Below, one piece after another: positions 55,291 through 64,000 of a stretch of DNA of 64,000 bases. Origin of the DNA: Sabellastarte sp. h YS-2021 (taxonomy: Eukaryota > Annelida > Polychaeta > Sabellida > Sabellidae). How positions within the stretch are numbered: position 1 is the stretch's first letter; each line of letters begins with the position of its first letter. The stretch is from NCBI GenBank assembly GCA_964017235.1, contig OZ024933.1, positions 62,354,255-62,418,254 of the forward strand, in the 5' to 3' direction. Below the pieces are notes generated by a model. It did not search any database. It was not told where the DNA came from and saw only the letters and a list, made by a program, of their open reading frames with translations. The translations under genes and the position numbers were made by a program.

Positions 55291-55659
55291 TACAAGTCTA
55301 CAAACAGAGTGCTGGCTACACAGTCCTTACTGTACAGGGCTAAATATAGACCAGTAGCTGTCTAAATTCATTAGTGACCCCAGCCTGCCAGCTTTTTTGT
55401 GCCAGTTACAGTGACTTAACTGTTTACAGTGAATTACCGGTTATGGAGTCTTGGTACCGGACAAATTGCCTTGGTAGATTTGGTTACAGAAAATTCTTAA
55501 TGCTGCACCTTGCAGGATGCTGGCCTGGGGCAAGAGTTCTTTAAATTTGAAAAGTGGTGTCAACCCCACCGGACCGGACCACAGTAAGAACAGAGAGACT
55601 GTTTTCTCAGATCATTGTCACCAGACCGGACCAGTGTCCGGAGGCCAGAGGGACAGAAA

Positions 55660-56390
55660 TTTTTGTCAGACTGCCTGTAGGGTCCAGACTAACCCCATTT
55701 CGGGACTTAGGAAGCCTTGGGGGGGCTGGACCCTAGGTAGTATAAATGTTGAAGGAGGGCTACACTCCCTTTCCAGTCAAGACCAAGCTTGACAAGGTCA
55801 CCCCACTTATCAAATGCTATGCACATCTTCACAGGAACCTATATTGGTTAGAAGCATTACATCAGCTTATGGACAGGGAATGGTGCAGTCGAGCCAGTTC
55901 AGATCTCTGGGCTTCTTCACCCTTGCTTGGTTCCAAAACCACACAACCATTGGGGACCTATTCTAGGTCTGAGCAAACCAAACCTTTCGGAGACCATCAG
56001 GACCACCCTCCAACAACGGGAGTGGGTTACCTCAATAGATTTCAAGAACGCCCACTTCCATATTCCTATACAGGAACTGTCCAGGACATATCAAATGTCA
56101 TGCCCAGGGTCTGACATACCAGTTCAAAGCACTGTCTTTCGGGCTGTCCACTGCACCAATGGAGTTCACTGTAGTAGCAAAGGAGTTGAAACTGATGGCC
56201 ATAGAAAGGGTATAATAATCCACCAGTACTTCGACGACTGGTTGGTGAAAGCCACATCCCTCCGGGGTTCTCTGCGGCATACACTAGATCTAGTGAAAAT
56301 ATGCCAAAGTTTAGGTTACCAGTTCGACCTCATGGTCGGTCGGGTCCGACCAATACCGGACCATTGGCAGAACCCACAGGACAAATACTA
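55660..56390 (+). pseudogene. DIRS B5 reverse transcriptase remnant
   Basis: ACRVQTNPISGLRKPWG, NVEGGLHSLSS (cf. KEGYPLPF), then shifted FLVPKPHNHWGPILGLSKPN and TLQQREWVTSIDFKNAHFHIPIQELSRTYQMSCPG (RT first Asp region, IDFKNA) and IHQYFDDWLVKATS (catalytic FDDW, 56226 onward). Multiple frameshifts; the FDD variant is seen only here. Confidence 0.8.
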
Positions 56391-56499
56391 GAAATACTGT
56401 CACTACCGGTTTGTCCGGTCCAGCAGTTCATGTCTGATAGGTTTACTAACAGCCACAGGGAAGTAATTTCACCTAGGCCGACTTCATAGGAGACCCATA

Positions 56500-56990
56500 C
56501 AGTGGCATCTCAAAACCAACTGGAAGGTACCAGAGTCACTAGGAAAGGTGATTCCAATACCAAGGTGTGGCACCCACATTTACAAGGGTGGTTGCAAGAG
56601 GACAATGTCCTTACAGGGCAACCATTACACCCAAATAAAACATTATCTGCAAATTTTACAGATTCATCAAAAGCAGGGTGGGGTGCTCACTTAAACGAAC
56701 ACACTGCAGGAGGCACCTAGTCCCTCCTGGAAAGCAAGTTGCATATCAATTACCTAGAACTCAAGGCAGTCTTTCTAGCCTTACAAGAGTTCCAAGACCT
56801 CTGTATGCACAAGATAGTACTTGTAGATACAGACAACACCACAGTGGTGTCATACATAAGCAGAGAAGGAGGCATGAGGTCGGGCCCACTTTGTGCTTTA
56901 CTATGGAGAATCTTGACCTGGGGCGCCAGAAATCAAGTAACTCTAAAAGCCCGACACAGGCTGGCTGAGTATGGTCGCAGACAAGCTATC
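56500..56990 (+). pseudogene. DIRS B5 RNase H remnant
   Basis: WHLKTNWKVPESLGKV-like, then ANFTDSSKAGWGAHLNEHTAGGT (56652-56720), LHINYLELKAVFLALQEFQDL (56739-56800) and VDTDNTTVVSYISREGGMRSGPLCALLW (56826-56905), then a lesion in the HIPG..ADKLSRLDQT box (56950-57000). D-E-D landmarks are present in two frames. Confidence 0.8.
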
Positions 56991-57059
56991 CAGGCTAGAC
57001 CAGACCACCCAATCAGAGTGGTCTCTCCTTCAGGAGGTCTTCCAAGCAATATGCAACAG

Positions 57060-57400
57060 GTGGCACCGGCCTCAACTAGACCTATTTGCCATGAGGTTCA
57101 ACAACAAGTTGCCCTTGTTTGTGTCACCGGTACCGGATCCCCTGGTTACAGCAGTGAATGCGCTCAGTTTGCCATGGTAGGATCAGGAAGCATACACCTT
57201 CTCATTGTCAGCCATATTGGGCAAAGCGGTCATGTTACAGGACTCCCCATACAAGAGAATCATTCTGATTGCTCCGGGGTGGCCCATCATGCCTTGGTTT
57301 TGGGATCCAGTGGCCATGTCCAGCCAAATCCCACTGAGCCTGCCCAATCTGCCCAATCTGTTGACACAACCATTCAATCAGATCCCTCACAGAAATCTGA
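57060..57400 (+). pseudogene. DIRS B5 methyltransferase-like remnant
   Basis: RPQLDLFAMRFNNKLPLFVSPVPDPLVTAVNALSLPW (57067-57180, stopped by TAG) and KRIILIAPGWPIMPWFWDPVAMSSQIPLSLPN (57253-57350). Same landmarks as the A1 C-terminal region. Confidence 0.78.
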
Positions 57401-57409
57401 CAAATCTGG

Positions 57410-58400
57410 AGCCTCAGCATTCGAGGAGCCCGGCTTCGCTGAGGCGGTGGCAGCAAGAATTGAGGCTCCTCAAAAGGGATCAACCAGATCCGTCTATGAG
57501 GCAAGTGGACCATTGTTTCAAGTGGTGCGTCACTAATCAGGTGGACCTCAGGGTACCCCTGTAAAGTCAGTTGCTGACTTCCTTATGTACCTTATAAGGA
57601 CAGGAAGATACAGCCCAACACCACTGATGGTTACAGTTCAGCCATTGCTGATAAACTGGGAAATTCCCCCTTCAACATCAGCAAGGACAAAAATCTCGCT
57701 CGTCTCCTGGATAGTTCCACAGAGACAGACCCAAAGGCAGGAGGGTCATACCCTCCAGGAACCTCTCACTGGTTTTGCACCAACTGAATAAGGCTCCGTT
57801 TGGACCAATCAAGGAGGCCTCCTTGAAGCTTTGACCTTCAAGACGGTATTCTTCTTGGCCCTTGGGTGGGGCAAACGCAGAAGTGAGATTCATGCTTGAC
57901 AAACAAATATTAGACACCAATCCATGAATCCAATTGGTCGGTGTCCCTGTCTCCATTGTCCAGCTTTCTATCCAAGAAGCAGCTGGTCAGGAGGGTCCAG
58001 ACAGTGTGGCCTCAGTGGTTATACCAACCCTGGCCCCCCTTCTCTGGATAGATCCCTCAAGTCTGACTGGTCCCCTTTTTTTCCGGTTAGAGCATTGCGC
58101 TACTATCTGGACAGGACCTCAGACCTCAAGTAGAATAAGGAGGTGGTTGGTTTGTCTCCTTTAAGAAAGGTTCCGACAAGACATCTGCCCCTATCTCATC
58201 TTGGATCAAGCAGACTGTGATCCTATGTTATGAGCTCTCTGACCAGGAGGCCCACTCTCTACATCGGGCTAGAACCCATGATGTCAGGGCCTTTGCTGCT
58301 CCTAAGGTCTTCCAGTCGGGAGTCTCCTTAGAGCCAGTTTTGTCAGCCTGCCACTGAAGTCACATAATACCCTCACATAGTTCTATCTGAAGGGTGTGGC
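57410..58400 (+). pseudogene. DIRS B5 tyrosine recombinase remnant
   Basis: FAEAVAARIEAPQKGSTRSVYEAS (57440-57510), NQVDLR, DGYSSAIADKLGNSPFNISKDKNLARLLDS-like in shifted frames, LALGWGKRRSEIHA (57857-57898), CATIWTGPQTSS (shifted CALRYYLDRTSDLK at 58090-58133), and KAHDVRAFAAPKVF-like ('RTHDVRAFAAPK') at 58265-58305. The last box reads LSACH then TGA (58357). At least six frameshifts. Confidence 0.8.
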
Positions 58401-58839
58401 TTGGGCTGACTCAGAGCTTTACCAATTGGGCTCGGTAGTGGCTGCTCAGCAGATCCACAGGTGGCCCTTAGATTGAGGAGGTTTGTATATATGTACATCG
58501 TACAAACATTTTCTACATGTACATAGAAAAAATGTGATGTACTTCCTTTGGGAGGTTTATTGACATTCTGGGACTGAACTCATCCCTCTCTTCCCCCTAC
58601 CTCAGAGCAGGTCTGTTAAAAAGGGGGGGGGCCGACGTCGGTATAGCCCCGGGTAACCGGCTGTTGGCAACCGACCAAGGCCTTATAGGGTTTCCTGACC
58701 TTAAGGTCAATCCAGGCCTGGGCCTATAGGTCTCCTGACAAAGTCAGCCTAGACCGTAGGTTAAAATTTATTATCATTTGTGAGTTCACATAAGTCCCTA
58801 GTAACTTACCCGCCGACCAAGCGGTAGTTATTCAGCATA
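58400..58839 (+). other. 3' non-coding region of DIRS B5
   Basis: After the YR the sequence matches the 3' ends of B3 and B4 (ACTTCCTTTGGGAGGTTTATT; CCTCTCTTCCCCCTACCTCAG), with a G-tract at 58624-58631. It probably contains the transcript end; no clear AATAAA before the ICR (58865) was identified. Confidence 0.5.
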
Positions 58840-58930
58840 TTGTCCATTGGATAGGATGTATTAACGCAATAAAATTGCAAATTTAATAAGTAAATTAAAT
58901 TTTTATAAGTTAATACCCTATCCAATGGAC
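58840..58930 (+). repeat. DIRS B5 internal complementary region
   Basis: GGATAGGATGTATTAACGCAATAAAA is the inverted left terminus and TTGCAAATTTAATAAG...CCCTATCCAATGG the inverted right terminus, joined at 58873/58874. This is the intact version of the site into which A2 is inserted in B4. Confidence 0.9.
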
Positions 58931-58991
58931 ACACAAGACCCTCCCACCGACCCCGCTATCAGCTTACTAGGGGTCTAAGAGGTTTAGACAA

Positions 58992-59206
58992 CGAAAAAGA
59001 TGCTATGACGTCAGGTTGTCTAGACAGGAAGGAAGTACGAGGCGCCATCTGGGGAGTGCACAGTACTACGGACCGGCCAGCCGGTGGAAACACAGGACGT
59101 CTTTTTCTGACGTTTGGCGGGCCGGTCTGCGCTGACCGGTTAAGCATATTGTCCATTGGATAGGGTATTAACTTATAAAAATTTAATTTACTTATTAAAT
59201 TTGCAA
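58992..59206 (+). repeat. DIRS B5 right inverted terminal repeat
   Basis: Inverted copy of 53176-53368 plus the right-terminal tail TTAACTTATAAAAATTTAATTTACTTATTAAATTTGCAA. Confidence 0.9.
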
Positions 59207-59496
59207 TTTTATCAGTTATTTTACATTTCAGTTTCAAAATAAAAATTGGTTTCCTGATTCTGTTACAAAGTGACAGAACAAAAGTGTCTATATTATACAT
59301 ATATATGTAGATAACATGTTTGTTAAGTATTCTATCAGATTCTATTTGTGCCAATGGTTCATATATATATGTGTGTGTTTACCTGGAATAGGAATTTTGA
59401 AATTCATCCCAGTATGAAAATTTCACCACTCAGAACCACCCCACATCTTCCAAATTGCCCTCCCTACTTTAATTATGAGGTGTTGAAAGACAGTAC
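59207..59496. other. Unassigned spacer
   Basis: Contains TATATATG/ATATACATATATATG stretches; no gene or repeat family recognised. Confidence 0.4.
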
Positions 59497-59815
59497 AAGG
59501 CTGCATGGTGGTGAAATGGGTAAATGACTTGCTCCTACCTCTGAGGTCACGAGTTTGAATCTCAGTACTGACCTGAAGTGGAAGGTATGTAATTATTTGC
59601 CTGTGTCTGATGGTTTTGAGAGCAAAATCTTGACCACCTAGTGGGCACTTGTTTCCTCCATTGTTCAAGTGTCATAACACCTATATACATGTGGTAAAAG
59701 TGTCATAACACCTATATACATGTGGTAAAAGTGTCATTACACCTATATACATGTGGTAAAAGTGTCATTAAACCCCTAAACAATCAACCACTCAAAGTTT
59801 ATTATTATTGTAACA
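59497..59815 (+). mobile_element. tRNA-derived SINE with a 31-bp tandem duplication
   Basis: The head carries pol III box A-like GGTGGTGAAATGGGTAAATG (59508-59527) and box B-like GAGTTTGAATCTC (59551-59563). A body follows with GGGCACTTGTTTCCTCC. Near the 3' end a 31-bp unit (GTGTCATAACACCTATATAC..) starts at 59669, 59700, 59731 and 59762. The tail TTAAACCCCTAAACAATCAACC resembles the 'TTAAACA.CAA' tail common in invertebrate SINEs. Confidence 0.65.
59669..59775 (+). repeat. 31-bp tandem repeat (3.4 copies)
   Basis: Exact 31-base spacing of GTGTCAT; the copies differ at only a few positions (ATAACACC versus ATTACACC). Confidence 0.92.
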
Positions 59816-59819
59816 ATTT

Positions 59820-59965
59820 TATCTGATTTGTGTCATCAGATGGACATATGGCTCTGACCTGTGGGGTTTTGGGTTCGATTCCATCCTATTGCAACATATG
59901 GGATGCAGGGAGGGCCTGTCTTGTTGTGACCGTAGCTGTTGAAAAGGACTGCAAACCCTTTAACC
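59820..59965 (+). mobile_element. tRNA-like SINE fragment
   Basis: Box B GGGTTCGATTCC (59871-59882) is close to consensus, with a plausible box A (TGGACATATGGCTCTGACC, 59841-59859) 12 bases upstream. No cloverleaf can be drawn, so it is a SINE head rather than a tRNA gene. Confidence 0.5.
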
Positions 59966-60109
59966 TTTCGTCATCAGTTGTAGCATTTCGGTGGATTTGG
60001 TGTCATTGTTAAATATTTTCACGGGTTGGTTGGTCCAGTAGTGAATTTATCATACTGTAACAGACTTCACATTTCTTCAAAGTATTTAAAGTGGTAGTAA
60101 GGGAAAACT

Positions 60110-60342
60110 GGTAGAGTAAGAAATCTAAAATTCGCCAGGAATCTAAAATTCGCCACCTCTAAAACCTTAGTTAATTTTATGAAGAAAATGATGTTTTTGT
60201 CCAAAAATTGGTATTTTTCAGTTCAAAAAGCCTTAATTTACTATACAGTCAACAAATCTCACCACAATTCATTTATTTTATTAGTATTTTCACATGTGGC
60301 GAATTTCAGATATGTGGCGAATTTTAGATTTCTTACTCTACC
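60110..60342. mobile_element. 233-bp MITE with duplicated sub-terminal motif
   Basis: Inverted ends GGTAGAGTAAGAAATCTAAA (60110) and its complement ending at 60342, extending over ~50 bases. Each end holds the motif AATCTAAAATTCGCCA twice in tandem (60122-60160; inverted at 60297-60331). No coding capacity. Confidence 0.88.
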
Positions 60343-61480
60343 TTTTTGTTTTTTGTAGTGATTGGAATAGTTTATCACACCATAAAATTCCGGGGCTTCA
60401 CCAAGGGAATGTATTTAAAGGCAAAATTCTGCTACCTTGAAGAATAACTGTTTTTCTGACTTTAAAAAATGTAAAAGGTAATGTGTTGTACACAAGGACT
60501 TGTGGTCACAAAATAGCGGAAAACCATTTTAAAGGGCGATTTTTTTCATCACATCTTCTTTAAAATGATGGGTAAATGCTACAGCAAGTAGTACTTTTTC
60601 CAACAGACTCGATCTTTCAAACAAATTCCAAACAAGCAGAAAAAACATTAGACTTTAGTTTTGAAATTTTCTGTATCCCATTCACTTGCTGGACGTGTTT
60701 ATTCTGGTGTGTACTGTTTATTGCAGCATATTGCTCACTATGTTTATGTGGGTTTGTTAGAAAGTATGTACAATAACATAAATTACAAGAACAGTTGTTT
60801 ATTATAGGTGTTTACATTTTATATTCTTAAATTTTAAGACAAACTCATTCAAATTTGAGTTAAACTTTCAAACTAGTCTGTTGTTTATTTTTAAGAGTCA
60901 AAACCTGAGTTACTCATCACTGGAGCATCAGTTTTAAGATCCTTAAGAGTAACGAAGGGAGTCATCTCAAAGTTTCTGTCCCGAAATTTCCAGACTATTT
61001 CTACCTAATTTTCATCTCAAAGTCTCTGTCTAGAAATTTCTAGACTATTTCTACCTATTTGCTATTTAATAATTGTATCTCCGAAAACTGGGGATACTAT
61101 GGAACATGCACGGTCATTGTCCGCGTCCGCAGAGATTTTCTTGTGTTCAACCTACAAGCCACATTTCTTTTGGGATTTCTTTTAAATTTTGCAAGTGGCT
61201 TGCTATGGCAGAGATCTGGCCACCTTATTCTTTTGGTAGACCAGGATTCAAAATTATGCTCAAAAACGTCAAAATTTGGACTAATTGCTTGTGTTCAAAA
61301 CTTCAAGCTGTAGGGCACTGTATCTTTCAGATTTATTTTATATTTAGTGCATGAACTGGTGAATATGACATTTCGCCACCCTATCTTTTTTGTAGGCCTG
61401 GGGTCAAAATCAAGCGAGTAATAGCTATTTTAAGCCTTGGAGTCAAAATTATCCTCTGGCTAGTCAAAAACCTCAAAAAT
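60343..61480. other. Unassigned region with a 50-bp duplication
   Basis: 60963-61062 holds two ~50-bp direct copies (CATCTCAAAG-TCTCTGTC..GAAATTTC-AGACTATTTCTACCTA). GGTCATTGTCCGCGTCCGCAG (61113) resembles the GC-rich lead-in of the element at 97 and may belong to the following Helitron-like element. Otherwise nothing recognised. Confidence 0.4.
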
Positions 61481-61489
61481 TTTGACTTG

Positions 61490-62226
61490 TAACTTGAAAA
61501 CTATTGCATTCAGACATTTTGTTTGAATATGTTATTGAGCTACTTTTGGGTCAGCTATACCATAGTAAAGTTGCAGACCTGTAGCTCATTGCATAACGGA
61601 GCAATAGCTACTTTGAGGTTCTCACTAATGAGTATATCAGTTGTAACTTGAAAACTATTGCAAAAGCACTTAGAACTCACTTATTATTGGTGCTAGAGGT
61701 TTGCAATGTGAAATCAACCTACAGGAAATCATGGGCTAGGAATCTTCTGATGTGGTCAGATTTGACCTGGGGCCCCTACTTCAAGGTCAAACAAGGATAG
61801 TCAAAGTTAAAAGTGCTTACAACTCTTATTATTGGTCCTGGAGGTTTGCAATGTGAAACCAACCTATAGGAAATCATGGGCTAGGATTATTCCAATGTGG
61901 TCAGATTTAATCATGGGTCCGTTCTTTAAGGTCAAATGTGGATAGCCAAAGCTTAAAGTGCTTATAAGTCGCTTATTATTGGTCCTAGAGGTTTCCAATG
62001 TGAAACCAATTTATAGCAAATCATGGGCTGGGAATCTTCTGATGTGGTCACATTTGATCTTGAACCCCTCTTTCAAGGTCAAACGAGGACAGCCAAACTT
62101 AAAAATGCTTATAACTTCAGGAATCTTCAGCCTCCATGACATTGCCTTTTATTATTGCTTCCACAGGTTTGCTATGTTCTGGGATACACCGCCGGCTCAC
62201 AATAAAGCGAGCATCATAAGTCTAGT
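61490..62226 (+). mobile_element. Helitron-like element related to the one at 97-7393
   Basis: One 155-type monomer plus part of a second (61494-61660: ACTTGTAACTTGAAAACTATTGC, AGCTACTTTTGGGTCAGCTATACC) is followed by three to four ~147-bp units (61661, 61808, 61955, 62100), the same order as in 97-7393. Ends CTAGT at 62222-62226. The 5' end is uncertain (perhaps near 61090). Confidence 0.6.
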
Positions 62227-62560
62227 TTTCTTCTTGATTTACATGTGCTGATAATTTCAAGTGTTTGTGTGCTATTTTATTTTGTCAAACAGTATGTTGT
62301 GTCTCTGTACTTATGACCAGCTTTCTCTGGCTTTGCAATAAACAAATTTCAATGATCTATATGTTTTAATTTCACTCAAAGATTCTTAGAAGACTTTTTG
62401 CATTGAAATTCAGATATCTGGAATACCATAATAGTCTGTAGCTTAGGGACTTCAATATAACTTCAACACAAATCTAAGTGCTTTATGTGCATGCCTGTTC
62501 AATATAAACTGTGCATTGAAACACTGTAAAATTAATGTTTGAATCCAACAGAGAAGGGAC
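62227..62560. other. Unassigned spacer
   Basis: AT-rich; no feature recognised. Confidence 0.4.
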
Positions 62561-64000
62561 ATTGTATTGCGTTACTACTTCTTACACAGTTGCAATACTG
62601 GTGGGTGCGACAAAAAAAGTTGTCTTGTGTTATGCAACAGCAGGACTGGTCTAGTAGTGTGTATTCGCTAGGCGACACATCGTACTTCCTGTCAAGACAG
62701 CGACATCCATCGATTTTTTTCTTTTGGCGCGTGTAGCGATGTATGTTTGAAGAAAAGAGAATATTTACAAATTTTATATATTGTGTTCACTGCGTATCAT
62801 GGCCTGTCCAGGACAAAAACGAGGTAGTTGCAAGCATATTATGGCTATATTTGATGGACATGTTTAATGTGCAAGATGTCAAGACAAGGGTACTGTCACC
62901 GATCCGTGTGTCCTCAAGAGAGATTGATATTTATGATATATCCTTACTGTTGAGCAGAAGATCCAGTTATCTACACCCACATATTAGTCCCAAAAGGAGC
63001 ATTAGAAGGTTGCTTGTTGTTCTCCCTCCCTAGTGGACCCTATTTTAATGCAGGTGCCAGGGCAGGTCGAGACTGAAAAGAATGCACAAATTACAGCCTC
63101 CATTAAGGAGACGACCCCCAGTAAACAGGCTAGCAGGAAGAGAAAAAGCAAACCTTCCAGTTATGACCTAAAATAATTAGACGACAAGTGGTGCCAGAGG
63201 TTTGCCAGGCTTTAGGTGATATTTTTGGCCAAGTCTTTCTCTGTAATAGTTGAACTGGTGATGCAGACATCCAGTGTTGTCACTACTGTGAGGCCCATCA
63301 TTCCTCCACTTCAGACTGCTACTGTTGTCAGCTCATCACAGTCTACCAGATATTTCATGGGTTTCCGGCAGTCAGCCTTCTATTGGTACCAGCTCAGTGC
63401 CAGCTTCTGCACACAGCCTGCTGTTTTTCAGTGTGATGTCTGTGGTCCAACCCACCAGTCAGACCACCACCTTCCAGGATGTGACTGGTGCCACTGTGTA
63501 ACCAGATTCTCAGTTCACCGGATCGGTTGGTAAGATTGCTGCTAGCAAGAAGAACCTGCCTTCTTTGTCTTTGACTGGTACTGCTTACTCACAGAACCCA
63601 GACTCTGATCTGGAGCAGCATTGTGAGCCTACCTTTCCTGCTGAACCCGTGGAGGAAGAGGGTGAGGTATCTGACCTAGGAGCTGGAGAGCAGGATATCG
63701 ATGAAAAACAAGATACACTCAGGAACTGGGAGAGGTTGGCCAGGGACCATTCATTCATGTGTAACCAGGCAGCTGGACTTGGCGGGTATTTGACAAAAGT
63801 GCAGTGGCTACTTGCCTTTAAGTCAAACAGAGTGACAAAGCCAAGGGTAAGTCGGGCAGCGAGACTCGAGGACTCCCCGATTACCTTCAACAGAAGTATC
63901 ACTCAAGCTATGGCTAGAACTATGCAGGATCTGTCTGAAGGTGTTTTTATTAACATGGTAACCTGACCTTGACCTGTCTGGATAGTTAGAGGGACTATTT
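62561..64000 (+). mobile_element. 5' end of DIRS-like family C, running off the window
   Basis: Left terminus TTGTATTGCGTTACTACTTC, then segments aligned with the B left ITR (CGACACATCGTACTTCCTGTCAAGACAGCG; TTTCTTTTGGCGCGTGTA). A decayed gag follows. A separate family from B: similar order but many differences. Confidence 0.7.
62836..63966 (+). pseudogene. gag: DIRS C gag-like remnant
   Basis: Begins ATGGCTATATTTGATGGACA (62840), aligning with B1 gag: FDGHV-stop-CARCQDKGTVTDPC against YDKYSVYARCRDKKKGSDPS. Then PS-stop-VDPILMQVPGQVE (about 63030) and, after lesions, a 133-codon frame 63565-63966 (EEEGEVSDLGAGEQDIDEKQDTLRNW) aligned with B1 EEGELSDIEQDLS..EEQNYRKT. Several stops and frameshifts. 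Confidence 0.6.

Larger units (their letters stand above)
53176..59206 (+). mobile_element. DIRS-like family B, copy B5, structurally complete (6.0 kb)
   Basis: Left terminus TTTTATTGCGTTAATACATC (53176), right terminus ...CTTATTAAATTTGCAA (59206), inverted repeats 53176-53368 against 58992-59187, and ICR 58840-58930. Interior: promoter-like block, 60-bp array, RT, RNase H, methyltransferase-like and YR remnants with many frameshifts. No target duplication; the flanks (CTGGAG | TTTTATCAG) would join at a TTTTAT sequence like the element's own end. Confidence 0.92.

Noticed and set aside
54815-55365. Three overlapping 130-180 codon frames in the 60-bp array of B5
   Set aside because: Open only because the unit is 60 bases and free of stops; the ATG following the TATA-like box (54792) gives about 30 codons only.
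59820-59965. A tRNA gene
   Set aside because: Box A and B are present but no acceptor, D or anticodon stem can be formed; a SINE head is more likely.

Overview
The window is from a eukaryotic nuclear genome, most probably a mollusc and likely a bivalve. The evidence is two spliced host exons with canonical GT/AG borders and SINE heads with pol III boxes. It also holds several Helitron-like elements carrying 130-170 bp tandem cores (resembling the 'pearl'-type elements described from bivalves) and at least four families of DIRS-like tyrosine-recombinase retrotransposons. The species cannot be named from sequence alone. Apart from one gene fragment, nearly everything recognisable is mobile or repetitive DNA, much of it nested.

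Layout. 1-79: 3' end of a Helitron-like element. 97-7393: a giant Helitron-like element built around a 155-bp satellite with a 787-bp five-monomer higher-order repeat, plus a second ~147-bp repeat. 8005-8905: another such element with 146-bp units. 9213-15582: DIRS family A, copy A1, with gag, RT-RNaseH-methyltransferase-like and tyrosine recombinase (YR) frames, inverted terminal repeats and an internal complementary region (ICR). 15747-18519 and 31900-about 33370: probably two halves of one family-B DIRS, split by a family-D DIRS (18520-31899). Family D itself contains family-B copy B2 (18701-about 24262), Helitron-like pieces (about 24290-24832 and about 27100-29804) and a TIR element (31136-31762). 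About 33375-42009: copy B4, with A2 (37793-41682) inserted exactly at the centre of its ICR. 42052-44711: last two visible exons of a nucleoredoxin-like host gene, whose intron holds a Helitron-like element, diverged repeats and a 273-bp MITE. 48548-52959: Helitron-like element with about 22 copies of a 169-bp unit. 53176-59206: structurally complete but decayed copy B5. 59497-60342: two SINE-like elements and a MITE. 61490-62226: Helitron-like element related to the first one. 62561-64000: 5' end of a fourth DIRS family (C) with a decayed gag, running off the window.

How it fits together. The DIRS elements carry gag, RT/RNaseH, a Dam-like methyltransferase-related region and YR. Inverted repeats plus an ICR are what a circular intermediate integrated by a tyrosine recombinase would need. 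All four families begin with the same core (TTTTATTRCG or a close variant), and A2 sits precisely in the equivalent junction of B4. The Helitron-like elements share a modular plan: 5' palindrome, short GC-rich simple repeat, tandem core with a recurring 'ATCTC-AAAAC' box, 3' hairpin, CTAGT end. No element looks fully intact: A1 has a stop in YR, A2 lacks gag and has frameshifts, and the B copies carry many lesions.
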